In this document: positions 17,092 through 25,646 of the stretch, in pieces
Layout: every line of letters begins with the position of its first letter
How positions within the stretch are numbered: position 1 is the stretch's first letter
Assembly: GCA_902625325.1 (NCBI GenBank)
Contig: CACOAW010000006.1
Coordinates: 1 to 64,000 of the forward strand
Source: an uncultured Candidatus Poseidoniales archaeon
Lineage (GTDB): Archaea > Thermoplasmatota > Poseidoniia > Poseidoniales > Thalassarchaeaceae
Length of the DNA stretch: 64,000 nt
Direction: 5' to 3'
Translations under genes and position numbers: made by a program
The notes under the pieces: generated by a model
Databases searched by the model: none
What the model saw: the letters and a program-made list of their open reading frames with translations, nothing else
Told to the model about the DNA's origin: nothing

Positions 17092-18186
17092 ATGTCGTTC
17101 TTCTATTCGCTTATTCCGATGGAAAGGCGGTTGCCAATCATCGATGTCGAAAGGAATGGGGCTGGAGGCTGTGGAGTATCCGTCGAAATGAGCCCCCTAG
17201 AGAAGCGGAAATCGATGCGAAAGAGGCTACCGGATTGGTTCAAGACATCCCTCCCGACAGGAGTTGCACAGGCTAGATTCAATGGTACCAAGGGAAATGT
17301 CGTAGAACATGGCCTGAATACCGTGTGTGAGGAGGCTAGATGTCCAAACATACACGATTGCTGGGGAAGGGGCACTGCTACTTTCATGATTGCTGGGGAA
17401 GTTTGCACCAGGGGGTGCAGGTTCTGTGCGGTCGGTACGGTCAGAACGCCGCCTGACCTGGACCCTGATGAGCCCAGAGAGTTAGCGGATGCAGTGAAAA
17501 GAATGGGGCTTAGTTATGCGGTCATTACAGTTGTAAATAGAGACGATCTTTCTGATGGGGGGGCTTCTCATTACAAGGATTGCATCCTCAGAGTTTCTGA
17601 GACTAATCCGGGGGTTGGCCTAGAGCTTCTATGCTCGGATTTAGATGGGAACTTGAATTCCCTGGAAATGTTACTTGAAGGGCTGCCCCTGAAGGTTTTC
17701 GCTCACAATGTCGAGTGTGTGCCTCGATTAGATAGCGTCGTTAGGGACCGGCGTGCCTCATTTGAACAATCACTCAAAATACTCAGGCATGCAAAGGAGC
17801 TTCGCCCTGATCTAATGACGAAGACCAGCCTTATGGTCGGATTAGGAGAGACTGATGAAGAGATTTCGGAGGCAATGGAAATGGTGAGGGAAGCGGGAGT
17901 GGACATGATCACTCTAGGACAATACTTGCAACCAAGCACAAGGCACCTCCCTATTGACAGATTTCCTGAACCCGAAATCTTCGCAGACTGGGATGGGACT
18001 GCTAGGGGCCTAGGCTTCAGAGCCGTGGCTAGCGGCCCTCTGGTTAGGTCAAGCTATCGAGCGGGTCTACTGTGGGAGGAGGCAATGGGTGGTGAGCCTG
18101 TTGTCACAAGAGACTCAACAGGTTCTGCGGTAAGTCATATTTTTTCTGAAAAGCGTGGCATTTCGGCAAAGGTGGAGAATCCATGA
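17092..18186 (+). CDS. lipA: Lipoyl synthase LipA (radical SAM)
   Basis: LipA inserts two sulfurs into protein-bound octanoyl groups to make lipoyl cofactors. Both cluster motifs are intact: the auxiliary cluster CX4CX5C (C79-C84-C90, CEEARCPNIHDC) and the radical-SAM CX3CX2C (C105-C109-C112, CTRGCRFC). The conserved HNVEC and the C-terminal RSSYRAG, whose Ser ligates the auxiliary cluster, are also present. The annotated N-terminus carries about 30 extra residues; ATG codons at 17119 or 17188 (MSPLEKRK) are possible starts. It heads the dehydrogenase locus, 15 bases before E1-alpha, so the lipoylation enzyme and its client complex are co-expressed. Confidence 0.95.
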   Translation: MSFFYSLIPMERRLPIIDVERNGAGGCGVSVEMSPLEKRKSMRKRLPDWFKTSLPTGVAQARFNGTKGNVVEHGLNTVCEEARCPNIHDCWGRGTATFMIAGEVCTRGCRFCAVGTVRTPPDLDPDEPRELADAVKRMGLSYAVITVVNRDDLSDGGASHYKDCILRVSETNPGVGLELLCSDLDGNLNSLEMLLEGLPLKVFAHNVECVPRLDSVVRDRRASFEQSLKILRHAKELRPDLMTKTSLMVGLGETDEEISEAMEMVREAGVDMITLGQYLQPSTRHLPIDRFPEPEIFADWDGTARGLGFRAVASGPLVRSSYRAGLLWEEAMGGEPVVTRDSTGSAVSHIFSEKRGISAKVENP

Positions 18187-18201
18187 GTAGGAGGCGCGGT
18201 A

Positions 18202-19437
18202 ATGTCGTCAGACGATAGGAAGGGAAGCATACGAGTCCCGGATGCACCATTCAGGCCGGGAGATGAGGCTAGCTTCGATAGCTGGCCATGGAAGCCGGGC
18301 GATTTCTCTATGCCGGATCCGAAGACTTGCGAATTCAAAGATACCACAGATCTAGCTAACGGCTTGGTCAGGGTACTCGATGACGATGGTGTAGCCACGG
18401 GGGAATGGGACCCAGGACTCTCTGCCGAGGAGCTGCAAAACGGTTTGGAACATATGGTTAGGCTCAGGATATTTGATGATCGGATGATGAAGATGCAGAG
18501 GACTGGTTTGCTTTCGTTCTACATGAGGTCCCTGGGTGAGGAGGCGGTCGCTATCGCACAGACAATGGCCCTCCAAGAGCAAGACTGGATTTTCCCCACA
18601 TATAGACAGCCAGGGGCTCAGTTTGTTCGAGGAAGGGACATGGTCAGCATGATTTGTCATTGCATCGGTAATGAGGAAGACAACATCAAGGGCAGGCAGA
18701 TGCCAGTACACTACTCCTACAGGGAAGGTAGATTCATTTCTGTCTCGAGTCCCGTCGGGACTCAGTTCAGTCAGGCAGTTGGAGTGGCACTAGCATCCAG
18801 CTACAAGGGTCTTGACGAGGTGACCATAACGTGGATAGGGGACGGAGCCAGTGCGGAAGGAGACTACCACTACGCTCTCAATTTTGCTGGTGTTTTCAAT
18901 GCCCCTGTAATTCTGAATGTCGTTAACAATCAATGGGCAATTTCTACGCATGCCAACTTCGCAACTGGAATTGGTGATTTCGCTTCCCGAGGCTTGCCCT
19001 ATGGGCTACCCTCAATTAGGGTAGACGGTAATGACTTCTTGGCATTGTATTCGGTAACGAAATGGGCTAGAGAAAGGGCTGCTTCTGGAGCAGGTGCCAC
19101 TCATATCGAAGTGCTCACTTACAGAACAGGAGCCCACAGCAGTAGCGATGATCCCAGTAGGTACAGGCCCGGAGATGAACATACGAAGTGGCCAGGAGGT
19201 GATCCCGTGGTAAGACTCAAGGAGCACCTTATCAATACCGGAGTTTGGAGCGAGGAGAGTCATGCAGAACTTGAGGAAAAGATAGATTCAGAGGTTGTGG
19301 AAGCATACAAAGAGGCGGTAAAGTTTGGCGACCTAGCCAATGGGCCATACCCATCAGCAGATACTATTTTCACCGAAGTTTACGAAGAAGTTCCATGGCA
19401 CCTTCAAGAACAACATGATGAGATGATGGGTGGTTAA
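18202..19437 (+). CDS. 2-oxoacid dehydrogenase E1 component, alpha subunit
   Basis: This is the thiamine-diphosphate-dependent decarboxylase subunit. The TPP/Mg motif GDGASAEGDYHYALNFAGVFNAPVILNVVNNQWAIS is complete. RSLGEEAVAIA and IFPTYRQPG are typical of the branched-chain/pyruvate E1-alpha family. The length of 411 residues is slightly above bacterial E1-alpha, with a 60-residue N-terminal region before the core as in branched-chain enzymes. Sequence alone does not settle whether pyruvate or branched-chain 2-oxoacids are used. It is followed after two bases by E1-beta. Confidence 0.93.
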   Translation: MSSDDRKGSIRVPDAPFRPGDEASFDSWPWKPGDFSMPDPKTCEFKDTTDLANGLVRVLDDDGVATGEWDPGLSAEELQNGLEHMVRLRIFDDRMMKMQRTGLLSFYMRSLGEEAVAIAQTMALQEQDWIFPTYRQPGAQFVRGRDMVSMICHCIGNEEDNIKGRQMPVHYSYREGRFISVSSPVGTQFSQAVGVALASSYKGLDEVTITWIGDGASAEGDYHYALNFAGVFNAPVILNVVNNQWAISTHANFATGIGDFASRGLPYGLPSIRVDGNDFLALYSVTKWARERAASGAGATHIEVLTYRTGAHSSSDDPSRYRPGDEHTKWPGGDPVVRLKEHLINTGVWSEESHAELEEKIDSEVVEAYKEAVKFGDLANGPYPSADTIFTEVYEEVPWHLQEQHDEMMGG

Positions 19438-19439
19438 TC

Positions 19440-20450
19440 GTGACGAATATGAATATGATTCAGTCGCTGAACAGCGCTCTTGACATTATGCTAGATGGAG
19501 ATCCCGATGTCATTATCTTCGGAGAAGACGTTGGTTACTTCGGTGGAGTTTTTAGGACTACAGACGGTTTGCAAGAGAAGCATGGAGAGCATAGGGTATT
19601 CGATACGCCTCTGTCGGAAGGTGGAATCGCCGCAACCGCGTTTGGCATGGGTCTAAATGGGCTTAGACCGATTGTGGAGATTCAATTTGCTGACTATATA
19701 TTCCCAGCATACGATCAGATTGTGAATGAGATGGCCAAGATAAGACACAGGTCAGGTGGAGAATTCTGGTCACCAGTCACACTTCGAACCCCCGCTGGCG
19801 GTGGAATTAGAGGGGGGCACCATCACTCCCAATCCCCTGAGTCCCAATTTACCCACACCCCGGGGTTGAAGGTTGTCTACTGCTCAACCCCCTACAATGC
19901 CAAAGGCCTATTGATTAGCTCAGTGGAGTGCAACGATCCTGTTATCTTTTTCGAGCCCAAAAGGTGTTACAGGGGGCCATTCTATGGAGATCCACACAAA
20001 GTTCCAACCTGGTCTGGTCATCCGGAGGCTGAAGTTCCAGAAGGCGAGTACAGAATTCCACTCGGCCAGGCTAGAATGGCCTTGGAGGGAACCGAATGCA
20101 CCGTAATATCTTGGGGGGCCATGGTACACGTGTGTGAGCAGGCAATCAAAGATAGCGGATTCTCATGCGATCTCATAGACTTGCAAACTCTTGTCCCCTG
20201 GGACAAGGAAACCGTAGTTGGTTCGATAGAGAAGACTGGTAGGTGCGTGATTGCGCATGAGGCTCCAAAGACTAGCGGATTCGGAGCAGAGATGTCAGCA
20301 TCGATTCAGGAGAGGTGCTTCTACCACCTCGAAAGTCCCATCATTAGAGTAACTGGATGGGACACACCTTTCCCCCATACTACTGAATGGGATTACATGC
20401 CCGGACCGACTAGGATTGCCACGGCGATAGCGAAAACACAGGAGGACTAA
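19440..20450 (+). CDS. 2-oxoacid dehydrogenase E1 component, beta subunit
   Basis: The 336-residue beta subunit pairs with the alpha gene to form the alpha2-beta2 E1. Landmarks are FGEDVGYFGGVFRTT, DTPLSEGGIAATAFGMGLNG, EIQFADYIFPAYDQI, TPAGGGIRGGHHHSQSPE (the active-site His of the lipoyl tunnel) and the C-terminal VTGWDTPFPHT. The GTG start is two bases after the E1-alpha stop, indicating translational coupling. The stop is one base before the E2 ATG. Confidence 0.94.
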   Translation: MTNMNMIQSLNSALDIMLDGDPDVIIFGEDVGYFGGVFRTTDGLQEKHGEHRVFDTPLSEGGIAATAFGMGLNGLRPIVEIQFADYIFPAYDQIVNEMAKIRHRSGGEFWSPVTLRTPAGGGIRGGHHHSQSPESQFTHTPGLKVVYCSTPYNAKGLLISSVECNDPVIFFEPKRCYRGPFYGDPHKVPTWSGHPEAEVPEGEYRIPLGQARMALEGTECTVISWGAMVHVCEQAIKDSGFSCDLIDLQTLVPWDKETVVGSIEKTGRCVIAHEAPKTSGFGAEMSASIQERCFYHLESPIIRVTGWDTPFPHTTEWDYMPGPTRIATAIAKTQED

Positions 20451-20451
20451 G

Positions 20452-21729
20452 ATGGGAAATTTCGTTTTCAAGTTACCAGACATAGGTGAAGGAGTAGTCG
20501 AAGGGGAGGTTGTCCAGTGGCACGTCTCAGTAGGTGACTCAGTATCCGAGGATGATCCAATCGTGGATGTAATGACAGACAAGGCTACTGTGACTATTCC
20601 CTCCCCGGTAAGTGGAGTCATAAGTTCCCTGAGTGGAGATGTAGGAGACATGATTGCCGTTGGTTCTAGCCTTATGGAAATCGATTCTGAAGGCGAGGGA
20701 GGGGGCCCAACGGCAGAAGATACTGAGGTGCAAGAACCGGTTTCGGAACCTGATCCGCCCAACGCACCCGAGCCCTCTCCAGCTCCCAAGGCACCCGAGC
20801 CCTCTCCAGCTCCCAAGGCACCCGAGCCTGCCCCTTCCGAAATCCAAACCCAAACAAGAAGGGTTCTCGCCAGTCCTGCAGTAAGAAAGAGAGCCCGAGA
20901 GAATGATGTAGACCTATCCAACGTAAGAGGGTCGGGGCCAGCGGGCAGAATCAGACATGCAGATCTTGACGCATTTATCGCTGCTGGAGGGGCAGTCTCT
21001 GGTGCACCGCCTATGGCATATTCGCTAAAGAGGACAGAAGTGACGCCAGTGAAAGTTGTGGGCCTAAGAAGAAAGATCTCAGAGCAGATGAGTCTGTCAA
21101 AGAGCAGGATTCCCCATTTCTCATATTTCGAGGAAGTGGATATCACAGAAATGGAGAATCTGAGACAGATTCTAAATTCCACGAGGGACCAAACCCAGCC
21201 TAAGTTAACTTATCTGCCGTTCATAATGATAGCATTGGCAAAAATAATGCCCGATCACCCAGAGTGCAATGCTCACTTCGATGATGAGGCCGGAGTGGTA
21301 AACAGGAATGCCGCAGTAAATCTGGGAATAGCCACGCAAACTGATAGAGGCCTGTATGTCCCCGTGGTTAAGCACGTCGAGTCCATGGATATTTGGAAGA
21401 CGGCATCTGAAATGCAGAGGGTCTCTGGCTCTGCAAGAGACGGAACTGCGAGCTTGGACGAATTGACAGGATCCACATTTACAATAACAAGTCTTGGGAG
21501 AGAAGGAGGATTGGGGGCCACCCCCATCATCAACCATCCGGAAGTTGCAATCCTTGGAGTGCACAAGGCCAGAGAGATGCCGGTAGCCCGTAATGGTGCA
21601 GTAGTGATTCGCCGGATTATGAACCTATCAAGCGCCTTCGACCATAGAGTAGTTGATGGTGCGGATGGTGCATCACTCATTCAGCACCTAAAGAGAATGC
21701 TGGAGAACCCGGCACTCATATTCATGTGA
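20452..21729 (+). CDS. 2-oxoacid dehydrogenase E2, dihydrolipoamide acyltransferase
   Basis: This 425-residue E2 has one N-terminal lipoyl domain with the modified Lys44 in VMTDKATV. An acidic, Pro/Ala-rich linker follows, with two exact 27-base copies encoding APEPSPAPK. Next are a peripheral-subunit-binding domain (LASPAVRKRARENDVDLSNVRGSGPAGRI, about 140-180) and a catalytic domain ending in FDHRVVDGADG, with His398 and Asp402 as the CoA-transfer residues. It forms the complex core, passing acyl groups from E1 to CoA. The lipoyl domain is the client of LipB and LipA, encoded at the two ends of the locus. Confidence 0.95.
   Translation: MGNFVFKLPDIGEGVVEGEVVQWHVSVGDSVSEDDPIVDVMTDKATVTIPSPVSGVISSLSGDVGDMIAVGSSLMEIDSEGEGGGPTAEDTEVQEPVSEPDPPNAPEPSPAPKAPEPSPAPKAPEPAPSEIQTQTRRVLASPAVRKRARENDVDLSNVRGSGPAGRIRHADLDAFIAAGGAVSGAPPMAYSLKRTEVTPVKVVGLRRKISEQMSLSKSRIPHFSYFEEVDITEMENLRQILNSTRDQTQPKLTYLPFIMIALAKIMPDHPECNAHFDDEAGVVNRNAAVNLGIATQTDRGLYVPVVKHVESMDIWKTASEMQRVSGSARDGTASLDELTGSTFTITSLGREGGLGATPIINHPEVAILGVHKAREMPVARNGAVVIRRIMNLSSAFDHRVVDGADGASLIQHLKRMLENPALIFM
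20764..20817 (+). repeat. Two exact 27-base tandem copies in the E2 linker
   Basis: Two head-to-tail copies of a 27-base unit starting GCACCCGAGCC encode APEPSPAPK twice, and a third partial copy (GCACCCGAGCC) follows. Such linker repeats change copy number easily while keeping the frame. Confidence 0.9.
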
Positions 21730-21736
21730 GGTTCTT

Positions 21737-23170
21737 ATGGTCGAATCAAGAAAATGCCAAGTCTTGGTGGTAGGCGCAGGTCCGGGAGGATATGTGGCTG
21801 GGATCAGGGCTGCCCAGTTAGGCCTTGATACCGTGATAGTCGAGGGCGACAAGGCTGGTGGTACCTGCCTTATTCGGGGATGTATCCCAAGCAAGGCAAT
21901 TATTCATGCTGCTGAGAGGTTCGAGAATCTTCGACTTCACTCAGAAGGAGGGCACATGGGACTTTCTGTTTCTGGTAAGCCCGAAGTTGATATGATGGCC
22001 CTGGTATCTTGGAAGGACTCCATCGTTGATAGGCTGAACAAAGGAGTTGAAGGACTCCTGAAGGCGGCAGGTGCAGAGTTAGTCCGGGGTTGGGCAAAGT
22101 TCGACGGCCCCAAGATTTGTACCGTGGAAAATGATGGGAAATCAGTAAAAATCGAAGCTGAAAACGTAATCATCGCGACGGGCTCCAGTCACATCGACCT
22201 CCCGTTTATGCCATGTGACGAGGAGTTTATCCTATCGTCTACAGGGGCTCTAGATATGGATTCCCTACCTAGTAGCGTTGCAATAATTGGAGGGGGGTAC
22301 ATAGGTCTAGAACTGGGTTGCGCCCTTTCAAAACTCGGTACCGAAGTAACAGTTATCGAAGGCATGGAAAATATTCTCGCAATAATGGATAAGGAAATAC
22401 GCAGGCCATTAGATCTATGGCTGAAGAAAAACAACGTGACGGTTCATACCGAATCTTTAGCCAGGGGTGCTGAAATTAAAGGCAAAGGTGCATCCAGGAA
22501 GGTCGAGGTAACATTCGAGAAAGATGGCTCTGAACAGACCTTGAAAGTGGACAAGGTACTAGTTACTGTTGGAAGGAAACCCAACACGAAGGGTTGGGGC
22601 CTGGAGAACATCGGAGCCAGGATGGATGGTTCAGGTACGTTCATCAGAACTGATAGGCAATGCAGAACATCAGTACCAGGAGTTTACGCGATTGGGGATG
22701 TATCTGGGGAGCCGATGCTAGCTCACAAGGCCAGTGCCGAGGGAGAGATGGTCGCGGAGATTATTGCTGGACACAAGAGGGAGTTCGACAAAGTCGCAAT
22801 TCCTGAAATTGTTTTCACTGAGCCTGAGATTGTTTCAGTAGGGCTGACTCCCGAAGAAGCCAAAGAGAGGGGAGAGGAAATCATAGTTGGAAAATTCCCT
22901 CTTGCTGCTAATGGAAGAGCCTTGAGTCTTGAAGCGGAAAAGACTGGGGGGTTCATCAGAGTGACTGCTAGGGAGTCCGACCATGTCATCCTAGGTGTTC
23001 AGGCCGTCGGCAGCCACATAGCCGAGTTACACTCAGAATTCGTTCTCGCATTAGAGATGGGCGCATTACTGGAGGACGTGGCGGGGACGGTCCATGCCCA
23101 TCCCACCATGTCGGAGGCATTCCATGAGAGCGTTCTCAAGACATTAGGCCATGCTATCCACATAAGTTGA
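21737..23170 (+). CDS. lpdA: Dihydrolipoyl dehydrogenase (E3)
   Basis: This 477-residue flavoprotein re-oxidises dihydrolipoyl groups with NAD+. It shows the FAD motif VVGAGPGGYVAGI, the redox disulfide C44-C49 (GGTCLIRGCIPSK), the NAD-binding IIGGGYIGLELG, the second FAD motif GVYAIGDV and the C-terminal His-Glu pair in HAHPTMSEA. It starts 7 bases after E2. The stop codon lies just before the lipB start. Confidence 0.95.
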   Translation: MVESRKCQVLVVGAGPGGYVAGIRAAQLGLDTVIVEGDKAGGTCLIRGCIPSKAIIHAAERFENLRLHSEGGHMGLSVSGKPEVDMMALVSWKDSIVDRLNKGVEGLLKAAGAELVRGWAKFDGPKICTVENDGKSVKIEAENVIIATGSSHIDLPFMPCDEEFILSSTGALDMDSLPSSVAIIGGGYIGLELGCALSKLGTEVTVIEGMENILAIMDKEIRRPLDLWLKKNNVTVHTESLARGAEIKGKGASRKVEVTFEKDGSEQTLKVDKVLVTVGRKPNTKGWGLENIGARMDGSGTFIRTDRQCRTSVPGVYAIGDVSGEPMLAHKASAEGEMVAEIIAGHKREFDKVAIPEIVFTEPEIVSVGLTPEEAKERGEEIIVGKFPLAANGRALSLEAEKTGGFIRVTARESDHVILGVQAVGSHIAELHSEFVLALEMGALLEDVAGTVHAHPTMSEAFHESVLKTLGHAIHIS

Positions 23171-23178
23171 GGTATCTG

Positions 23179-23832
23179 ATGGGAAGAGTCGCCGTACTAA
23201 GGTGTGGAATCGTGGAATACCACGTAATTTTTGATTTGATGAAGGACCTCCAAAAGAAGAGGATTGCAGGGAAGATAGAAGACACGCTAATATTTGTTCA
23301 GCATCCAGAAGTAGTCACTATCGGCCCAAAGGCTGCTAGAGAAGAGGTCTCGATTGAAGGCTATCCAACTATTGAGACCGATAGGGGAGGAGGAGTGACT
23401 TGGCACGGACCGGGGCAACTAGTCGTTTATCCGATAATAAAGTGGAGGGTCCAAGAGCAGAGTGTAAGAGGGGTAATAGGGAGCTTAGAGGATTGGGCTA
23501 TAGAGGCGCTAGAGGAGTGTGGGATAACTTCCTACAAAGACCCAGAGATGCAGGGAGCTTGGGTTGACGGGCACAAGGTCTGCTCGATCGGGCTGTCTTT
23601 CCTCCACTGGGTTAGCAGGCATGGAATGTCGATAAACATCGATACCCCGGACAATCGAGTTGAGCGGATAGAATGCTGTGGAATTCCTGCAGGAAAGCAC
23701 ACTAGTCTGTCAAAGTTAGGATACGACGTAGACATAAACAGGATTGAGAGGTGCCTTATCGAGACCTGTGAAGAGGTTCTCGGCAGGACTCCCATGGAAC
23801 CTGTTGATTGGTTTCCGGAGATGGTGATTTGA
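23179..23832 (+). CDS. lipB: Octanoyltransferase LipB
   Basis: LipB transfers octanoate from acyl carrier protein to lipoyl domains, giving the LipA substrate. The motifs RGGGVTWHGPGQLVVYPI, the catalytic Lys in DGHKVCSIGLSFLHWVSRHGMSIN and the catalytic Cys in IECCGIPAGKHTSL are present. The ORF track starts at 23167 with a TTG overlapping the E3 stop; ATG at 23179 (MGRVAVL), preceded by GAGG, is more likely. Together with lipA it completes de novo lipoylation within one locus. The downstream aminotransferase overlaps its stop. Confidence 0.93.
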   Translation: MGRVAVLRCGIVEYHVIFDLMKDLQKKRIAGKIEDTLIFVQHPEVVTIGPKAAREEVSIEGYPTIETDRGGGVTWHGPGQLVVYPIIKWRVQEQSVRGVIGSLEDWAIEALEECGITSYKDPEMQGAWVDGHKVCSIGLSFLHWVSRHGMSINIDTPDNRVERIECCGIPAGKHTSLSKLGYDVDINRIERCLIETCEEVLGRTPMEPVDWFPEMVI

Positions 23833-25019
23833 ACAGACCCAGAAAGGGAGATTTAGCCAGACACTGGATTCTTGATTCCGAAACCTGCTTCCTAAACCAC
23901 GGTTCTTTCGGAGCAACTCCAGTATCTGTACTTGAGGAGCAGAGCAGACTCAGGAACCTAATCGAGAGTGACCCGGTTAGATTCTTCGAGAGAGATTACA
24001 TCCCCCTGATGAAGGGAGCCGTGGGTAAACTATCGGATTTCATCAACGCCAATCCAGAAGGCCTTGTATTCGTAAAAAACACGACAGAAGGTGTAAACAC
24101 TGTGCTGAGGAGCCTGAATTTGAAGCCGGGTGACGAGATTATCGTTACCAATCACAGCTACCAAGCTTGTTGGAATGCTGTCGACTTCGTAACCGAAAGG
24201 TCGGATGCAAAGACCGTCGTGGTGGATATTCCGTTCAGAGTGAAGAACGAGGGAGAGGTGGTCGATTTGATTATGGACAAAATAACTGGAAAGACCGTTC
24301 TCGCGATGATTGATACGGTAACGAGTGCGACCGGACTTAGAATGCCATTCGAGAAACTAGTACGGGATATTCAGGGTGTCGGGGTAGACGTGCTCCTGGA
24401 TGCTGCACACGGCCCTGGGATAGTCCCGCTCGATCTCATTGCAATGGATGCAGCATATTGCACTGGAAACTGCCACAAATGGATATGCACCCCAAAGGGC
24501 TCTGCATTTCTACATATAAGAGAAGATAGGAAAAGTCTGGTGAGGCCATTAAGTATCAGCCACGGATACAGCTTCGAGGGCACGGATCAGGAGAAATTCG
24601 AGTATGAGTTCGGATGGCCTGGAACGCAAGACCCTACTGCCTGGCTCTGCATTCCTCACGCAATAGAATTCCTTGGGAGCCTACTAGATGGGGGATGGCA
24701 GGAAATAATGGATCATAACAGGGCACTCGCCATACAAGGGAGGAGGATTCTTTGCAGAGCATTAGGTACTAGTCCACCTGTACCCGACTCAATGGTGTCC
24801 TCTATTGCAGCCGTTGAGATGCCGGGTGAAGGGGATGTGGGGCCAATGAGTCTGGAGGGGGATCCTTATCACAACTTTCTGCTGGATGAGTTCGGAATCC
24901 AGGTTCCAGTTTTCCCATGGAGGCATCACAACAAGAAGTACATCAGAATATCCGCACAACTGTACAATCACGTGGAAGAGTACGAGTTCCTGGCTGACTG
25001 TCTGAGTAGGTCTCTCTGA
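23829..25019 (+). CDS. Class V aminotransferase (isopenicillin-N epimerase/cysteine desulfurase-like)
   Basis: This PLP enzyme of about 397 residues has FLNHGSFGATP at the N-terminus, TTEGVNTVLRSL, DAAHGPGIVPLD (Asp binding the pyridine nitrogen) and the Schiff-base Lys in GNCHKWICTPKG. The pattern matches the isopenicillin-N epimerase-like branch rather than NifS/SufS: I see no cysteine-containing active loop near the C-terminus (RISAQLYNHVEEYEFL). The TTG at 23829 overlaps the lipB TGA and is preferred over the ORF-track TTG at 23808. Being translationally coupled to lipB, it could serve the lipoate locus, but the substrate is unknown. Confidence 0.82.
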   Translation: MNRPRKGDLARHWILDSETCFLNHGSFGATPVSVLEEQSRLRNLIESDPVRFFERDYIPLMKGAVGKLSDFINANPEGLVFVKNTTEGVNTVLRSLNLKPGDEIIVTNHSYQACWNAVDFVTERSDAKTVVVDIPFRVKNEGEVVDLIMDKITGKTVLAMIDTVTSATGLRMPFEKLVRDIQGVGVDVLLDAAHGPGIVPLDLIAMDAAYCTGNCHKWICTPKGSAFLHIREDRKSLVRPLSISHGYSFEGTDQEKFEYEFGWPGTQDPTAWLCIPHAIEFLGSLLDGGWQEIMDHNRALAIQGRRILCRALGTSPPVPDSMVSSIAAVEMPGEGDVGPMSLEGDPYHNFLLDEFGIQVPVFPWRHHNKKYIRISAQLYNHVEEYEFLADCLSRSL

Positions 25020-25040
25020 TTATGGAAAGCAAACCATTGA

Positions 25041-25646
25041 ATGGAGGGTGGCGTACCCAGACCCATGCCTGAGGTGGTTGTGGCCCTTACCGGAGCGTCC
25101 GGAGCGAAGTACTGCGTGAGACTCATTGAAGCCTTAGTTGAACACAAATGGTCTGTGAGGCTAATAGTGACCGGCACTGGTGCAATTAACCTCGATTTGG
25201 AGTGCTCTATGACTCCTACTGATTTGGCATCTATGGACGGAGTCATACTAGAGGACAATGGCAATTTAGCCGCGAAATCCGCTTCTGGGTCCGCTAGGTT
25301 CGATGCCTACGTCGTCTGCCCTGCAAGTGGCACCACAATAGGTAAAATCGCGGCTGGAATTAGTGATAATCTTGCAACCAGGAGCGCACTGGTGGCTATG
25401 AAGGAGAGGAGGAAATTGATAATTGTCCCAAGAGAGGCGCCATACTCAACTCCTCATCTCAAGGCGATGTTCAATCTGTCTGAATGGGGGGCTGTAATCT
25501 TGCCTGCTAGTCCTGGATTCTACAACTCTCCTGAAAGTATCGATGATTTAGTTGACTTCGTTGTGGCTAGGATTCTAGACCAATTGGATATTGATCACTC
25601 CATCGGTAGAAGATGGTCGGGAGAAGAGGTCCCATTGGAAGACTGA
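25041..25646 (+). CDS. ubiX: Flavin prenyltransferase UbiX
   Basis: UbiX makes prenylated FMN from FMN and dimethylallyl phosphate for UbiD-type decarboxylases. The match is ALTGASGAKYCVRLIEAL at the N-terminus, CPASGTTIGKIAAGISDNLATRSALVAMKERRKLIIVPREAPYS and LKAMFNLSEWGAVILPASPGFY. ATG at 25065 (MPEVVVALTG) is probably the true start; the track start adds eight residues. No UbiD partner is in the window. The aminotransferase upstream is 21 bases away. Confidence 0.93.
   Translation: MEGGVPRPMPEVVVALTGASGAKYCVRLIEALVEHKWSVRLIVTGTGAINLDLECSMTPTDLASMDGVILEDNGNLAAKSASGSARFDAYVVCPASGTTIGKIAAGISDNLATRSALVAMKERRKLIIVPREAPYSTPHLKAMFNLSEWGAVILPASPGFYNSPESIDDLVDFVVARILDQLDIDHSIGRRWSGEEVPLED

Noticed and set aside
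20539-20853. Repetitive minus-strand ORFs (for example LGCLGSWRG repeats)
   Set aside because: They are antisense shadows of the 27-base E2 linker repeat, not independent repeat proteins.
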